A stretch of 64,000 nucleotides of DNA from Irpex lacteus (GCA_001986395.2 MQVO02000045.1:62001-126000), one strand, 5' to 3'; positions 44,042 to 56,030 are shown, counted from the stretch's first letter. Made by a program: numbers and translations. The notes: generated by a model not told the origin, from the letters alone.

Positions 44042-45267
44042 ATGAGAATACTTGACTCATTCCAAACCATCGTCTGTGTCACAGCTTTCTTTGCTCTCAG
44101 AACCGCGACACGTGTCGAGGCTCGACATGACGATGGCGACGCGCAGGAGGTGCTGGTCGGGCACATGCCCAAAATACAACCCAAAGTATTCATATTTGGA
44201 ATGGTGCGTACTTCTCAACTTCCTTCGAGCATTATCACTAATCTATAATCCAGTTTGGTGCAGAAGGTCAAGCCTGGCATGACATTCCAGAGTTCAATCT
44301 TCTCGAGCGTAACATTTCTGTGCCCGGATTCTCCCCTCTATACCCAGATACCCACTGCACCTTAGATGGCTCCATATGCCAACTAGTCACCGGTTCAGGC
44401 GAAATCAATGCCGTCGCGACCATCTCCGCCCTCCTTTACTCAGACCTATTCGACCTGCGCAAAACATACTTCCTCATCGCTGGTATCGCTGGTATAAACC
44501 CCAAGAAAGCTACCATCGGCAGTGTCACATTTCCTCGATATGTAGTCCATGTCGGACTACAGTTCGAGATTGACGCACGCGAGATTCCTCCTCATTTCAC
44601 CACGGGCTACGTACCCCAAGGAGCTCGCTCACCTGGCCAATACCCTACGAGAATATATGGCACGGAGGTGTACGAACTCAACGATAACTTACGACAGATG
44701 GCAATCAAGTTCGCCAAGACGGCTCACCTCACAGACGACGAACGGTCTCAGACATACCGGTCACTGTACGCCAACGCCCCAGAATACACACCAGCTGCTG
44801 GCCCACCGACAATTGTCGTCTGTGATACAGCAACTTCAGATCAGTTCTGGAGCGGTAGATTGCTTGGAGAGGCCATGGAAAACTATACGAAGCTGCTCAC
44901 AGACGGGGCCGGAGAATACTGCACTACGCAGCAAGAAGACAACGCGACGCTAGAGGCACTCGTACGTGCCGCCGTCCGCGGTAAAGTTGACTTCTCGCGC
45001 GTAATGATCATGAGGACGGGGTCGAACTTCGACAGGCCGTGCCCAAGTCAAAGCGCGGCGGATAACCTGTTCCATGACTTGACGGGGTACACGTCGGCGA
45101 TCATGAACATCCGCAATGCGGGAGTCCCCATCGTAGTGGGCATCCTGGAGGGCTGGGAAGACTCCTTTGCAGACGGAATACGTGCTGAGAACTATATCGG
45201 TGATATTTTGGGCTCTCTAGGCCAGCGACCGAGTTTCAGGCCTAGGAAAGTTGGAGATGAATTGTAG
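44042..45267 (+). CDS. Purine nucleoside permease (NUP family)
   Basis: Fungal NUP-family protein (PF06516 type) linked to purine nucleoside uptake. Residues 1-27 form a signal peptide or anchor (MRILDSFQTIVCVTAFFALR). One intron follows KVFIFGM (about 44204-44252). Family blocks: FGAEGQAWHDIPEFNLLE, VTGSGEINAVATISALL, TYFLIAGIAGINPKKATIGS, VHVGLQFEIDAREIPP, GYVPQGARSPGQYPT, VVCDTATSDQFWSG, RVMIMRTGSNFDRPCP and GYTSAIMNIRNAGVPIVVG. The fold resembles nucleoside phosphorylases, so an extracellular binding or hydrolytic role is an alternative to transport. The gene is complete, ends FRPRKVGDEL, and has no unusual features. Confidence 0.85.
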
Positions 45268-46962
45268 AAGCGGAGAGTCGAATGTTGTTTTATACATTGC
45301 AGGCTGGATGCCGATTCACGGTCGCGGGACGTGCACGTAGTTGGATGCGCCTCTGTGCTGATAAGAGGGTGCCTGAGTTTCGAGTACACCTAACATATCG
45401 AAGAAGACGTACATACTGGCACTTTTGCTCATAGAATTCGTGGCTACTGACAAGTACAGGCTGTCTATTTACAGCTGATATCTTCTGCCTGTCGCACCGG
45501 TGAGTGTTTGCGTCATCGCCCGAAATAAGGCCCAGAACTCAAAGTTCTGGACCGAAACTTGCCCAACTACTATTTACCCCTGGATTCTCTGGAATACATC
45601 TGAAGAACGACTTCGGCGCTCCGGACGTCTCATCGCAAGTTTCACGTTTTGAGGTCTTCGTCACCACAAGCAACGAGGTAAAATTTCTAGAGCGTACATG
45701 CGTTCGGCCGTTCTTGAGACATCTTGGACCCTCTGCAATACTGCGTGCATATTCCCCCCGTTCTACCAAGCGTTGCGAAGCATCGTGCTGCGACCCCTGT
45801 TCATCGTGGAATCTGGCCTGCAGGTGTCGGTGAGATAATACTTTATGCCATCTTGACAGGGCTTCGAAGCTTTAGTATACCTCGTGTAAGTGCGCATCTT
45901 CCCGCTTATAAGTATGTCATGCACTAACGACGTCGTCAACGGTATTCGTTTCATATTGACTCGCGAGCCTGGCCAAGCGTTAGCAACAGATAGCGGGAAG
46001 GACAGGGATACTGAAGGCTCCCGATCATTGCCTAGTCCAGTATCTTCAGACTCCAGTTGCTCTAGAATGATGCTCGAGACGACTTCTGTTGGCTTCTGTT
46101 TTTAACAACCCTTTTTAATGTCGGGTGTCGGGTGTTTTGCCTGCGGTAGCTCAACATTGATAATCGCCGCCTCCCAGGTCCAACTCAGTTCAAACTCCGA
46201 CAGGAGACTCAAGGCCAAGCCGAGACCGGCTACGAGAACAAATTCAACGGCGACTGAGATGATCAGAGTAAGATCTGAGATGGTCGCTGTTGTTTTACGG
46301 CAGCGTTACATCGCTCTCTCCCCTGCAGAAGAAATCGAGGGTGCTGCAAACAGCGTTGAAGGTGTTTGTGCGTCGTGTCCCTACTTTTCTGATCACCGCC
46401 TCTATTAATCTCGCTGATCACAGCGCAATGCGTGTTGCGCGTGCTCCTGTTCGTCGGGGCCGTCTCGAACATGGTTATCACTCAGCATACCGGGTCTACT
46501 GTAGCCTCTACCGCAGCTCTCTTTACGTGGGGTATGCATATGGAAATAATGGCCGTGGCTTCCGGGTGATTGAACTCGCTTTCATTATTGAGTATACGAA
46601 AGCCGGTGGAAAGACCAATAATATGTCCTGGCTCGCCTTTCTCGCTGGGAAGTCATCAAGGGCCATATAATTTCCTGGCAGTGAGCTCGGACGAGAGTCC
46701 TATAGTAAATCCCTACATTGAAGCAGGGATAGAGAGCACGGGTCGCAAACCCGAGACCTTCCTTTCTGAACGGCGGACGGACCCAATTTGGCCTCTCCAA
46801 AGCGCCGACTAACGGCTTTTGTCTCGCTTAAAGGAGTCGTGCCTCGGATCACTCACCTACCCTCCTGCTTTATATCCCGTTAGCCGTTTCGTTCGCTTGC
46901 TTTTGCTTGTGCGTCCACGTCGACTGCAACTACCACCATCCTCCCCGACCTGCGTGACAACC
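45268..46962. other. Long intergenic region, nothing firm
   Basis: 1.7 kb without a supported gene. Two weak signals were seen: a minus-strand open stretch at about 46100-46260 with one hydrophobic segment (VEFVLVAGLGLALSLLSEF), and a plus-strand stretch at 46430-46570 (LRVLLFVGAVSNMVITQH) that looks like one helix of a fungal multi-helix protein. They overlap no consistent splice pattern and may be decayed fragments. TATAT at 46871 is a possible promoter element of the next gene. Confidence 0.35.
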
Positions 46963-48950
46963 ATGTCTCCCACCGCCGACAAAGTTGCCTCGCTCTCTTT
47001 AGAGTTCGTCATAGTAGGGGGAGGTGAGTTTCCTTATTCGAAGCTATATAGCATCAGCTTCTTTTCTTCGCCGCAACTCAATCATTCGTACGTTAATCTT
47101 ACTTGCTATGCTTATCAGGGATCGGCGGGTTCTCTGCTGCGTACATGCTAGCAAAGGCAGGGCACAAGGTGCGAGTGTTGGAGAGACAGTCACGAGTGGG
47201 GACGCCTGCGGCAGGTCTGCGCGTACCACCAAACCTGAGCAAGATTCTCAAGCGATGGATTGGAGAGGAGGAGTTGCGTAAAAATGCTGTGGTGAACCTA
47301 GAGACACCCTGGTACGACTGTGAGTGTCATCGGCCATATCACTTAAACCGCCGTTCTGACGACTCCTATGTGGCTCTGGCCCCCGCGTCTTAATTAGTGC
47401 ACACGGGCGAACTATACGGGTCATCACCTTGGCGGCAAGACGTGATGAACGAGACAGGAGGCGACTTCCTCCTGATGGCTGTACGTCCTCCTTCGTTGTT
47501 TACTCAACACGTTAAATCTCACCTATGAACAGCATGCAGATGTTCACCGGATAGTCCACCGACTCGCCGTATCAGCGGGCGTCCAAATCGACTTTGGCGC
47601 CAAGGTCGCCGAGGTCAGCGCAGGGTCTCCAAAGCCCACCGTCACATTGGCAAGCGGGGAAGTAATTACAGCGGACGTAGTTGTCGGTGCAGATGGGCCA
47701 AGAAGTATCGTACGTCCAGTCGTACTGGGAGAGGAGGAGGATGATCCAGAGCCCGAAGGAGTTACGGTCTTCGGCGCGACTGTCCCTGCGTCGTGGATGG
47801 AAACCGATCCACAACTGGCGAAAATGATAAAACAGGACGCTGTAAGTTCATTCATATAAGCATTCACTCCCTGCATACTTTGGCTTACTCACTTTATCTT
47901 GCCAGTGGCCGTTAATCGTTGGAAACAACCGTAGTATCTGTGGTGAGTACACCTATCGATGCACAAGAGGTACGGAACTCTGACGTAATTCATTAATGAT
48001 TTGCAGCGCATCCTATAGTACGTTTATTGGGCGGCTTGATGTTCTATTTTTCCAGCTAACCCTTCCCCCAGCGAGATCACCGGCAGTTCTCGTTGATGAT
48101 TCACTGGCCTGATGAAGAGGCTGGTACCCCAGAAGATGCTCAGGAATCCTGGTATGACGTGGTACCAACGAACGCTCTTGATTACTCAAGTCTAGCCCCG
48201 GTGTAAGCTTCCTCATTTTGCCCTAGTCTTCGTCAACTAATAAAGCCTTTTCCCTAGTTGGCAGAAGATGATGAAGGGCGTCTCGTGCTTGTGGAGAACC
48301 AGGTCCATGCTACGACCAGAGGCGGAATACTGGGTGGATGAGTCGGACCGTATAGTACTTATGGGAGAGGCAGCACACCCAGCATACGTGAGTTCGCATC
48401 AAACTCCTATCTATCAGGTAGCTGATACGTTTATAATGATAAGCCCGGTACCTCGCATGGAGCTAGCATGGCCGTTGAGGACGCGGTTGTCCTTGGGAAA
48501 CTCTTCTCGTTCCTTTCATCATACGACCAGATTCCGAACTTCCTACACGCGTTTGAGGAGATACGACAGGAGCGAGTCAAGCAAGTAAAGATCCGTGAAG
48601 CCTCAAATGCTGCATTCGTCCGAATGCCTCCTGGTCCAGAACAAGACGCTCGCAATGCTCATTTCCGCATGGCAAGAAACGAGTGGGACGACGGTGCGCT
48701 GAAGACCGAATTCGAGGGTCTGGCAGAACTTTTCGGGTATGACGCGTACGACGCTGCTGCAGTATGTCCATCACCGTCATCGTTGTCATTCAAGTTCTGA
48801 TATCTGTGCATCTTCGCGTAGGAGTGGTGGGTAGAGTGGGGACAGTTCCAGGACAAGTCTGAAGAACCTCGCCAAACCATGCAATTCTCCTTCGCATCGG
48901 TGGCCTCGGTGGTCGAACACGAGGTCGTGCATCAAGAAGTCATTGCTTAA
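46963..48950 (+). CDS. FAD-dependent monooxygenase (salicylate hydroxylase-like)
   Basis: Group A flavoprotein monooxygenase (PF01494 type) that would hydroxylate an aromatic or similar substrate using NAD(P)H and O2; the substrate is unknown. Blocks from the ATG at 46963: LEFVIVGGG joined to IGGFSAAYMLAKAGHKVRVL (FAD-binding GxGxxG), GLRVPPNLSKILKRW, HADVHRIVHRLAVSAGVQID, ADVVVGADGPRSIVRPVV (DG motif), FSLMIHWPDEE, CLWRTRSMLRPEAEYWVDES, IVLMGEAAHPAY joined to PGTSHGASMAVEDAVVLG (GD-type motif, here GEAAHP with Glu for the usual Asp). The C-terminal extension ends VVEHEVVHQEVIA. About nine small introns are needed, including very short exons near 47930-48015. No disruption was found. The Glu in the GD motif is worth noting, since that Asp contacts the FAD ribityl chain. 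Confidence 0.8.
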
Positions 48951-49182
48951 ATTGCTACCGTCTCCCAACAGTGGCTATCTGCGCGCATCATCAATCTACT
49001 TGCTTTGTTTCCCGGTCGTTTATGCATCTCGTTCTGCTTTGCCACCCCCTCATACCTCTTCGTCTATCATACCCCGCATACTAGTCATCACTGTAGACCA
49101 TTCACGTCCAATTTTTTGTACATAGGGTATCAGTCATCTCAATCTGGAGTAAGCATGTTGCGTTAAATCGTCGTACCTCAGG
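48951..49182. other. Intergenic gap
   Basis: Nothing recognised; 3' region of both the monooxygenase and the minus-strand fragment. Confidence 0.4.
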
Positions 49183-49377
49183 CTATGGTATGTGACAGCC
49201 ATTGACATTCCAAGCGAGCAGGTCTTTGGTGGGATAAGTAGCTCTGAGATGGACAGCTTCGGCGGCGACTTTCGGGTTCGTATAAACCTCCAATAGCGGC
49301 CTCACTTGACCTTGCCGAGGGCAAGACAAAACCTCGTCTTTGCTTCCGTCAGCGATCAACTCAACATCGATTTGCAA
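49183..49377 (-). pseudogene. C-terminal fragment of an unrecognised gene
   Basis: The open segment LQIDVELIADGSKDEVLSCP, RQGQVRPLLEVYTNPKVAAE, AVHLRATYPTKDLLAWN, then a stop, has a protein-like composition. Its beginning (QIDV) repeats the end of the segment at 49850-50071 (MQIDV), about 470 bases away. The two may be exons of one decayed gene, split by an insertion or a long intron. Family unknown to me. Confidence 0.35.
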
Positions 49378-49849
49378 GAGTGTATTCGGAAGTACGAATC
49401 ACTACTGTAGACTATTATAGACCACGTAGTAAACAGTATTATAGAGCCTTTGCCACCAGACTCCTGGAGTCACCATCACCTTCAAGCTCAGGCGTACTAG
49501 TTCGACGATGCATCAGTGCTCATACGATCGTAATCTCCCGCTAGATAACATTTTCAGGGCACCGAGTGGGGAGCTTGGCCTGATCGAGCCTCGTGCTACC
49601 AACGATCCAGACAAAAGTCTTACCGGCGGCACTCCTCCTTGGTTCTGATCTGGCGATTACGATCGTGGCACAAAAGATCGCCACACATGGACGTAGATCC
49701 CGAGAGATGCTTCCGCCTCTCTTGTCACTCCTCCGCAGCAATGTCTTGATATCGAAAAGGATCACTAATCGTCTCCGATCTCGCCTGTATACTAAGTATG
49801 TTAATGCGACTATAAGCAAGATGCGAAGCTTGCATTGATTTCACCACGT
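49378..49849. other. Gap between two minus-strand gene fragments
   Basis: 472 bases separating two coding-like fragments that begin and end with similar sequence (CAGATAGACGTGAG at one side, CAAATCGATGTTGAG at the other). No gene of its own is recognised; it could be an insertion or an intron. Confidence 0.3.
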
Positions 49850-50071
49850 TCAGTAGCTCACGTCTATCTGCATACTCGCGGGAACATGCAAGATATCAGC
49901 GTGCCGACTTGCAATTGTCGCGGCCTTGAGAACTTTTGAGATCTCCGACTCGTGGTAGAGTTCAAACAGAGCGCGGCCTACTCTCGGATTCAACCAGTCA
50001 TTGCGTATATCTCGCGCCAGCATATCTATTATCAGTGGGTCGTGAACTGTGCAGCGATCTAGGAACTCTAT
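49850..50071 (-). pseudogene. In-frame open extension behind the F-box stop codon
   Basis: Directly after the TAG of the F-box gene (50072-50074) the same frame stays open for 74 codons: EFLDRCTVHDPLIIDMLARD, IRNDWLNPRVGRALFELYHE, SEISKVLKAATIASRHADIL, then HVPASMQID, a good donor (GTGAGC) and a TGA. The composition is protein-like. It may be the remains of a separate gene fused to the F-box 3' end, or the continuation of a longer ancestral protein. Confidence 0.35.
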
Positions 50072-51938
50072 CTAGTACTTATCCGCGGCGTCACGTACGA
50101 GGTTGAAGATGTTAATGGAATGATAGACCGATACTTTGAGTCCAAACTCCCTCCCAATTTTACGCAAAAGTTTCGTGTTTCTCTCAAAATCCACAATATC
50201 GATGACGAAGGCGAGCCGTTCGAAGGTGATGCCATGGGAGCGCTGCAGGACCTGCAATCCAGCCTGGAGTGCGTCCAAGGATTTCTTCTTAACGTATAAA
50301 TCCAGCACGAGAGTATTCATCCTCGGCAGACGTGGATGGGAAATGCAATGTTCAAAGCCACTCTCTGTTTCCGCAGATGCCGTCACGATCGGATTGTAGC
50401 AGAGCAAGGTTTCCAGATATGATAGTGGCCCTGGAATGTCGTCAGATGGCTGCGTCATGAGCATGAGCGTGGTCACAGCGGGACATATTCTTTGCGCGGC
50501 CTGAAGGGTGATGCCTATGTTCCCGAGTAGCAATGTTGTGACACCATCAAGCGGCCAGTCCCCGCAGAACTTGAGCAGCCAATCGTCACAATCGAGTACG
50601 CCCTCCTCTGGTTCACCGGTCTTGATCTTGATGCGCACCCCAGGTGCACAGTCCAGCTCCCACGCCATATGAGATGCTCCGAGTCCGCGGCCTTCTCTCC
50701 AATAGTAGAGTGGAATGCTCTTGGCCTCATCATCATCTGGCTCTCTGGACGGCATATCGTCCGTGAGGCATTGGAGCAGCAACGTCTGGCCGAAATCAAG
50801 TCGCTGGAATGCGGGTCTGTGGCTGAAAATCAAGCCCTTGAACGAGGGCAGTCGCGTCCTCCCAACAATCCCCTCTCCGAGGAACTTCTCTCGCAAGACG
50901 GCCGATAGTTCCATCATATCCACCAATGTGTGGAAATGCGCCGGTACAACGGTCGCGGTAATATCGAGAGTAGTGTTGCATGGATGTTCAATGGTAGAAA
51001 GTATCTGGCGACAAACGTTTGCCGGTCCAGAAACAGATAATGATCTGAGGTGCTCGAGCGTGACACGCGTGACTGTGCCGCCAGCCTCTTCATCGATGCT
51101 TTTGACGACCCCGTGCAGACCCAGGTATTCCAGAAGGGGGAGTCTTCCTAGTGCGGCAACCGTCTCCTCGAACGACAACTCCACGGCATCATGAGGAATA
51201 GAAGTATCCCATTCGCTGAGAATGAGTACACGGAGACTCGAAGAAAAGATTGACCAGGCCCAGTCGATATGGTATCCCGTGATACGGACCCGCCTAATAT
51301 TAGGAGTTGTGCCGGACATGAAAACGGGCGGCAAGTGGCGACTGGTTAGGAATTGAAGAGGCGCGTAGTCCAAGAGTAGATCTTGTAGTAGAGGTAGCGT
51401 GGTGACACCGTCAAACGCATGCTGCCATTTGGAGGCACCAAATGTCGCGAATGACTTAAGACGGTGAGATACGTCCGGAAAGGATTCGGGGAACAGATAA
51501 ACGGCGCGGAATGTGTCTGGGGAGAATCCTAGGTTCAGAGGCGACTCTTTCGATCGATGAAGAAGCAACAGAGACTCGGGATGCGAAGCTTCCACGTAAT
51601 TCCAGAGTCGAGCACAGCCGAGGGCAACTTCGTGCCACTGTCTGTTGACTTGGAGGATCGCAGGAGCCCAGGCATAGCTTGACCTAGTCGCCGGAGGCCT
51701 ATAACTAAGCTGGCTGTCCGGGAAATATAGGTCACGAAGGGCGAGGAAGATAGCCTCTAGTGTCTCCCGTGGTAACTTGTTTATCGGGCCGCCCGTGTCC
51801 TTAACAATCTTCTCTGTCTGATTACGAGTACGGCGTGCACCTCGGCGTCTGAAAAATGAGCCCCAGGGTGAGTAGAGATACAATAAGTCTACATTGAACC
51901 TACCTTGTGCGTGCTTTAGCTACAGCAGTAGTCGGCAT
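50072..51938 (-). CDS. F-box protein, family C, two exons
   Basis: 603-residue F-box protein not closely related to families A and B here. A first exon of 35 bases (51904-51938) encodes MPTTAVAKART; a 55-base intron (51849-51903, TTTTTCAG acceptor) joins it to RRRGARRTRNQTEK. Starting inside the frame at the intronic ATG (51883) would replace this basic N-terminus with an artefact. The F-box core is INKLPRETLEAIFLALRDL (about residues 35-53), with AILQVNRQWHEVALGCARLW after it. A leucine-rich region follows (LPLLEYLGLHGVV, LEHLRSLSVSGPANVC, MNTLVLDLYVKKKSLDALQ). The stop TAG at 50072-50074 is followed by a 74-codon in-frame open stretch. The gene is intact. Confidence 0.82.
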
Positions 51939-52864
51939 GTCTTTAGTAAGAGAACGCTAATAGATAAAAATAAGTCAGTCATATATCCTTGACCCTCACG
52001 TGAATGTGCACTCACAATCCGGTGTTCCTGTGCAGAAGCGTGGGCAGCCGACCGAAATCAGTTCTGTCCACAGATCTCTACATGAGCAGCGCAGCACAGC
52101 GCCCTTGTTAGCCTTGATAAGCATCAATGAATATAATTTGACTACCTTTATAGCGATATCCGTAAAGGAGGAGGCTACACTCAGGCTTCACGGCTGTGTT
52201 CAAGAGGGATGAACTCCACTGGCAACCGATGCTATAGCCTGAGGTCGTCAGCAACGTCAAAGAAAGGTGGCGAAGGAGTGATGGGGATGCAGATACAGTA
52301 CTGGGTGGTCGTTGAAGCCGAAATTGACTTGGTAGTGGGGGTAAGGGGGTAAGACAAGGGACGTAAGTACGGGTGCTTCGGGTGCCTTATGTAGGCGCGC
52401 AATTGAGCTGAGTTCGAAGTATACCTGCCCTTTCGGGCAGTTTAACACAGCGCCTATCCAGCCGTCTATTCGGCATAGTACACTGCTCTAGGGGCCGAAT
52501 GAGTTTACGAATGGCCCATCAGGACAAAAACAAGTACTTACCATGCTTTATCATACGACCTTGTGGTTTACCATCTCTGTGCCAATGAATGGAAGCCACC
52601 GACTCGGACCCACCAAGGTAACTCGGCGATTATTAGCTGGAATCATTGCATCATCACCAGCCGGTACAGTGTTGGGTGCTCTAAAAGGCTGTGACTCTGT
52701 GATAGAGCTCGGATACGTTCAGTATTTATACCAGTATTTTTATACAGATAAATTCTCGTTAAATGTTTGCTCTAGTAGTCAATGATGTTAGCTTTACAGA
52801 GGGAGGTCATTCGTCGACGACCTACTCTCTATATGCATCGTCAGAAACCATCTCTACGCCAATT
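51939..52864. other. Intergenic gap between F-box C and BTB copy 1
   Basis: No supported gene. Upstream of the F-box gene and downstream of BTB copy 1. No repeats were noticed. Confidence 0.4.
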
Positions 52865-53911
52865 TCAAACCTTGTCGAACTCAACCTAAGAAACAATATT
52901 CATCCGTATCAGTAAGAAGGAAGCACTGAAGCTGACATGACATACCTGGGAAATAGCCGCATCGATAGCTCTCGCGAACTCAGCTTCAAAGATATCGATG
53001 CTCCTCTTCTTGCGCCCCGCAGTCTTGAGATCGAACGGTGAACTTTGATACACATCGCTACAGAGTTCATCGTGGCGTTCAACATCGTAAATGATTCGTG
53101 GGTGAGGCCGCTCCGATAGAACAGAGGAGACCCGATCAAGATAATTTTGGGGAAAGCGTGCCTTGGCGTTGTGTCTGACGGATCTGATAGAGTCGTTTTC
53201 CCAATAATAACCCAACAGACCCTTTGTCCACCATGGAAGTTGCCACTTATCGCCATCGCGATGCATCACAGTTGTACTGACAGCCGCCGAGCATTTCTGT
53301 CGGTATCGAAGGAGTCTGAGGGTGTCCGACCCGGATATCTCGTCAAAAGCGGGGTCCTGTTCGAAGTCGGTGGCGTGCAGGAGCGAAGCTTTCGCCGCTG
53401 TGCGTATTTCTTGGCTCATCTTCTTCCTGCAGGCGACGGCGTATGCCGTCAGTACGGAGTCACCTCGCTCGCAGACTTCTCCGAAAAGCTCCTCTGTCTT
53501 CGTGGTAGCGTACGCCATGAAGTACTTACGCGCCGCCAGGAGTGTGCCGCAGATGTTCGTTACGGATGTATCGGAGTCGATAGGCTGCGGGGTGAAGGGC
53601 TCGTGATATACACGAAGCAGGCATTCCAATACCTGACTACTCTCTTCCATAGTAATGACCGGCACGTCGCCCATCTCCTCATCTCCTACTTCTAGTCCCG
53701 CGACGGAGAATGGCTGCGCATAAGCGAAGAGATCTTCGAATATGGGCGAGGCATTGGCTAATACGCCTTTGTACAGGCGAAAATAGATGTTATCTGAGGA
53801 GCGTAGGATTACATCACCTCCTTTCTTGTCGAATGGTGTGTCTGCCCATTGAACAGTGGCCGTGGAGGTAGGGCTGTCAGCCGTGGAGATAGAGCTATCA
53901 GTGTCGGACAT
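52865..53911 (-). CDS. BTB/POZ domain protein, copy 1
   Basis: 328-residue protein of the large Agaricomycete BTB family. The BTB fold occupies about residues 24-140: WADTPFDKKGGDVILRSSDN, FRLYKGVLANASPIFEDLF, VITMEESSQVLECLLRVYHE, LLAARKYFMAYATTKTEELF. The rest (about 150-325) is a helical region with RKKMSQEIRTAAKASLLHA, DEISGSDTLRLLRYRQKC and SERPHPRIIYDVERHDELC. The unspliced frame would end in a hydrophobic tail at 52886; a canonical intron (donor GTATGT after AAISQ, acceptor TTTCTTAG) instead gives the ending AISQVEFDKV at 52865, which matches the arrangement in copy 2. Such proteins are candidates for CUL3 adaptors or transcriptional scaffolds; function unknown. Confidence 0.82.
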
Positions 53912-54412
53912 CGAAGATGGAGAGGAGGTTGTCGCACCCCAGAGATAGCCTGTGTAGCTATTTAATATGGCAACGCAGGAGTGAGATTGTCAGCGATGAC
54001 AAGATCCGGTAATAGCTCAGTAAGGAGAAGGCTTGACGCACTATGAGTTCACCACGACCCATGACCCCACGTTCGACTGGTCTAGATGCGATTTATCCAC
54101 AATAACGATACCAACATTGGCATTCGTCTATACATCAGCGGAATCTCGAATCCGTATACTGCGCCAAAGCTCGGTCGTCAGACAATAATGTAGACTCTGG
54201 GCCGAGGCTTCAAGACAGGTACGTTTGACAGTCTTCAAAGATGGGACTAATCTGTATTACATTGACTTGATCAACGCAGTAGTGATCTAAGTTCGAGTTC
54301 AGAAGAGCGACTTACATCGAGTGGTAGATTAAAGGCGAGTGAATAGGCGACATTTATTCAATGAATGACTTTCGTTATTTACATTCTCGTATCCCGCTTC
54401 AATGTCTACTTA
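53912..54412. other. Gap between BTB copies
   Basis: About 500 bases, no gene. Promoter of copy 1 and 3' end of copy 2. Confidence 0.45.
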
Positions 54413-55475
54413 TCAAACGGTTTCGATATCAACCTATGCAATACGATGAGTAAACCGACTGGGGATAGTTGTGATGTAGTTCTCTTACCTGCGAAACAGC
54501 GCTGTCGATAGCTCCCGCAAATTCTCGTTCAAAGGCTTCGATATCCGTCTTCCACAATCCTGGAACCCACAGCTCAGGGGGCATATGGTCGTCACTGGAC
54601 GCGGCATACCCCGCACGACGAAGCTGATCATGGCGCTTGCTGTCATAGATGATTTGAGGGTGCGGCCTTTCACGTAGGACAGATGAAACCGATTTCAGGT
54701 ACTCATGAACCTCTTGCGATATTTGAACTCCATAGTGACTACCCGGGCCTAGCGGGGTCCATAAGGGGTGGTAGCATCCCATACCGTAGAACTCTCTCCT
54801 CATGGTGCACCACTCGAAGTCCCAGCCATGGGAGTCGTCTGTACTCCTGCTTATGACTTTGGTGTTAACGACGTCCGAGCACTTCTTTCGATATCGATGT
54901 AATCTATAGATGTCCGACGCCGAGATATGATCGAGTGCCTCGTTTGGTTGGAAGTCGAGAATGTGGTAAAGCGACGCTTTCGCCGCCGTTCGAACCTCCT
55001 GACGCATGTTCTTTCGGCAGGCTACGGCGTATGCCGTCACAACAAACGTCTTCTGCTTGCAGATATCCGCGAATAGCTCTTCTGCCTTTGTCATAGCATA
55101 ATTCATGAAGAACTTGCGCGCTGCGAGGATGAGATGGCAGATGTCTTCCACGAGATTGTCCGTTTTCATAGGTTGCAGGACGAACGGTTCGTGGTACAGC
55201 CGAAGAAGACAGTCCAACACCTGACTTTTCTCCTCCATGACAATGACAGGAAAGCCATCTACCTCCTCGTCTCCTGTTGTCAACCCAGCGCTGGAGGATG
55301 GCTGAGCATTGGCGAAGAGATCATCGAAGATGGGCGACGCGTTGACTAAGACGCCCTTGTGCAGGCGGAAGTGAATATTGTCGGAGGAGCGTAGGATGAT
55401 GTCGCCTGTTTTATGGTCGAATGGTGCGTCAGCCCACTGAATAGCACCTAGGTCAAAGCTGTCTGTGTCAGACAT
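54413..55475 (-). CDS. BTB/POZ domain protein, copy 2
   Basis: 335-residue tandem paralogue of the BTB gene at 52865. The same layout is seen: WADAPFDHKTGDIILRSSDN, FRLHKGVLVNASPIFDDLF, VIVMEEKSQVLDCLLRLYHE, LILAARKFFMNYAMTKAEEL, then RKNMRQEVRTAAKASLYHI, SDIYRLHRYRKKCSDVV and RERPHPQIIYDSKRHDQL. As in copy 1, a last intron (GTAAGA donor, CATAG acceptor) yields a short final exon, AVSQVDIETV, ending at 54413. Insertions relative to copy 1 lie around WCTMRREFYGMGCYHPLWTP. Divergence between the two is substantial, so the duplication is not recent. Confidence 0.82.
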
Positions 55476-56030
55476 CGTAGTGGGCAGGCTGTGAACAAGC
55501 TATCCGTGTGCTAGGCAGACGTTTGATCCTGAGCCCACACCTAAGGCATGTTTACGTAAAAGCTCACCTGGCATGACCATGGATCTCTACGTTCAAGTCG
55601 CTTCCACCTTACAGCGCAACGCGTTTCTTGACGGTATACAGTAGCGAACTGTCGACATCTGTGTCACGGTGTTCGATGGTAAAACCGATGAACAAGTTAT
55701 GTGAGTGAGCTCAGCCGACGCGATCAAAACCAGACTCGGATAGTAATCAAGGCCAAACAAACACCGCACCGCAACTGAAAACAGCTAAAATCCCTGACCG
55801 TCCAGCCAGGTCATAAGTAGTGGAAAGAGATGAAAATAACTCTGGGAAAACTGGGTATATCATCGCCGTTACATTGCAATCTCAGGGTATTACTGTAGCC
55901 AGAATAAATACCAAATATGTACCGTAAGCCATGCTATCCTACACATCGTCGTAATCCCTAGCCATCCTATGCTCTCCGAGTCGTTGCAAGTCATGAATAA
56001 GTAGCAGTAGCCAGCAAAGAGAGCAGTAAT
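55476..56030. other. Intergenic gap upstream of BTB copy 2
   Basis: No gene or repeat recognised. Confidence 0.4.

Noticed and set aside
46100..46570. Hydrophobic open stretches on both strands suggesting a membrane-protein gene
   Set aside because: No consistent exon chain could be built, and the two strands give competing readings.
51883..51883. ATG inside the first intron as the start of the family C F-box gene
   Set aside because: The residues between it and the acceptor are intronic; the upstream 35-base exon with a proper donor gives a better N-terminus.
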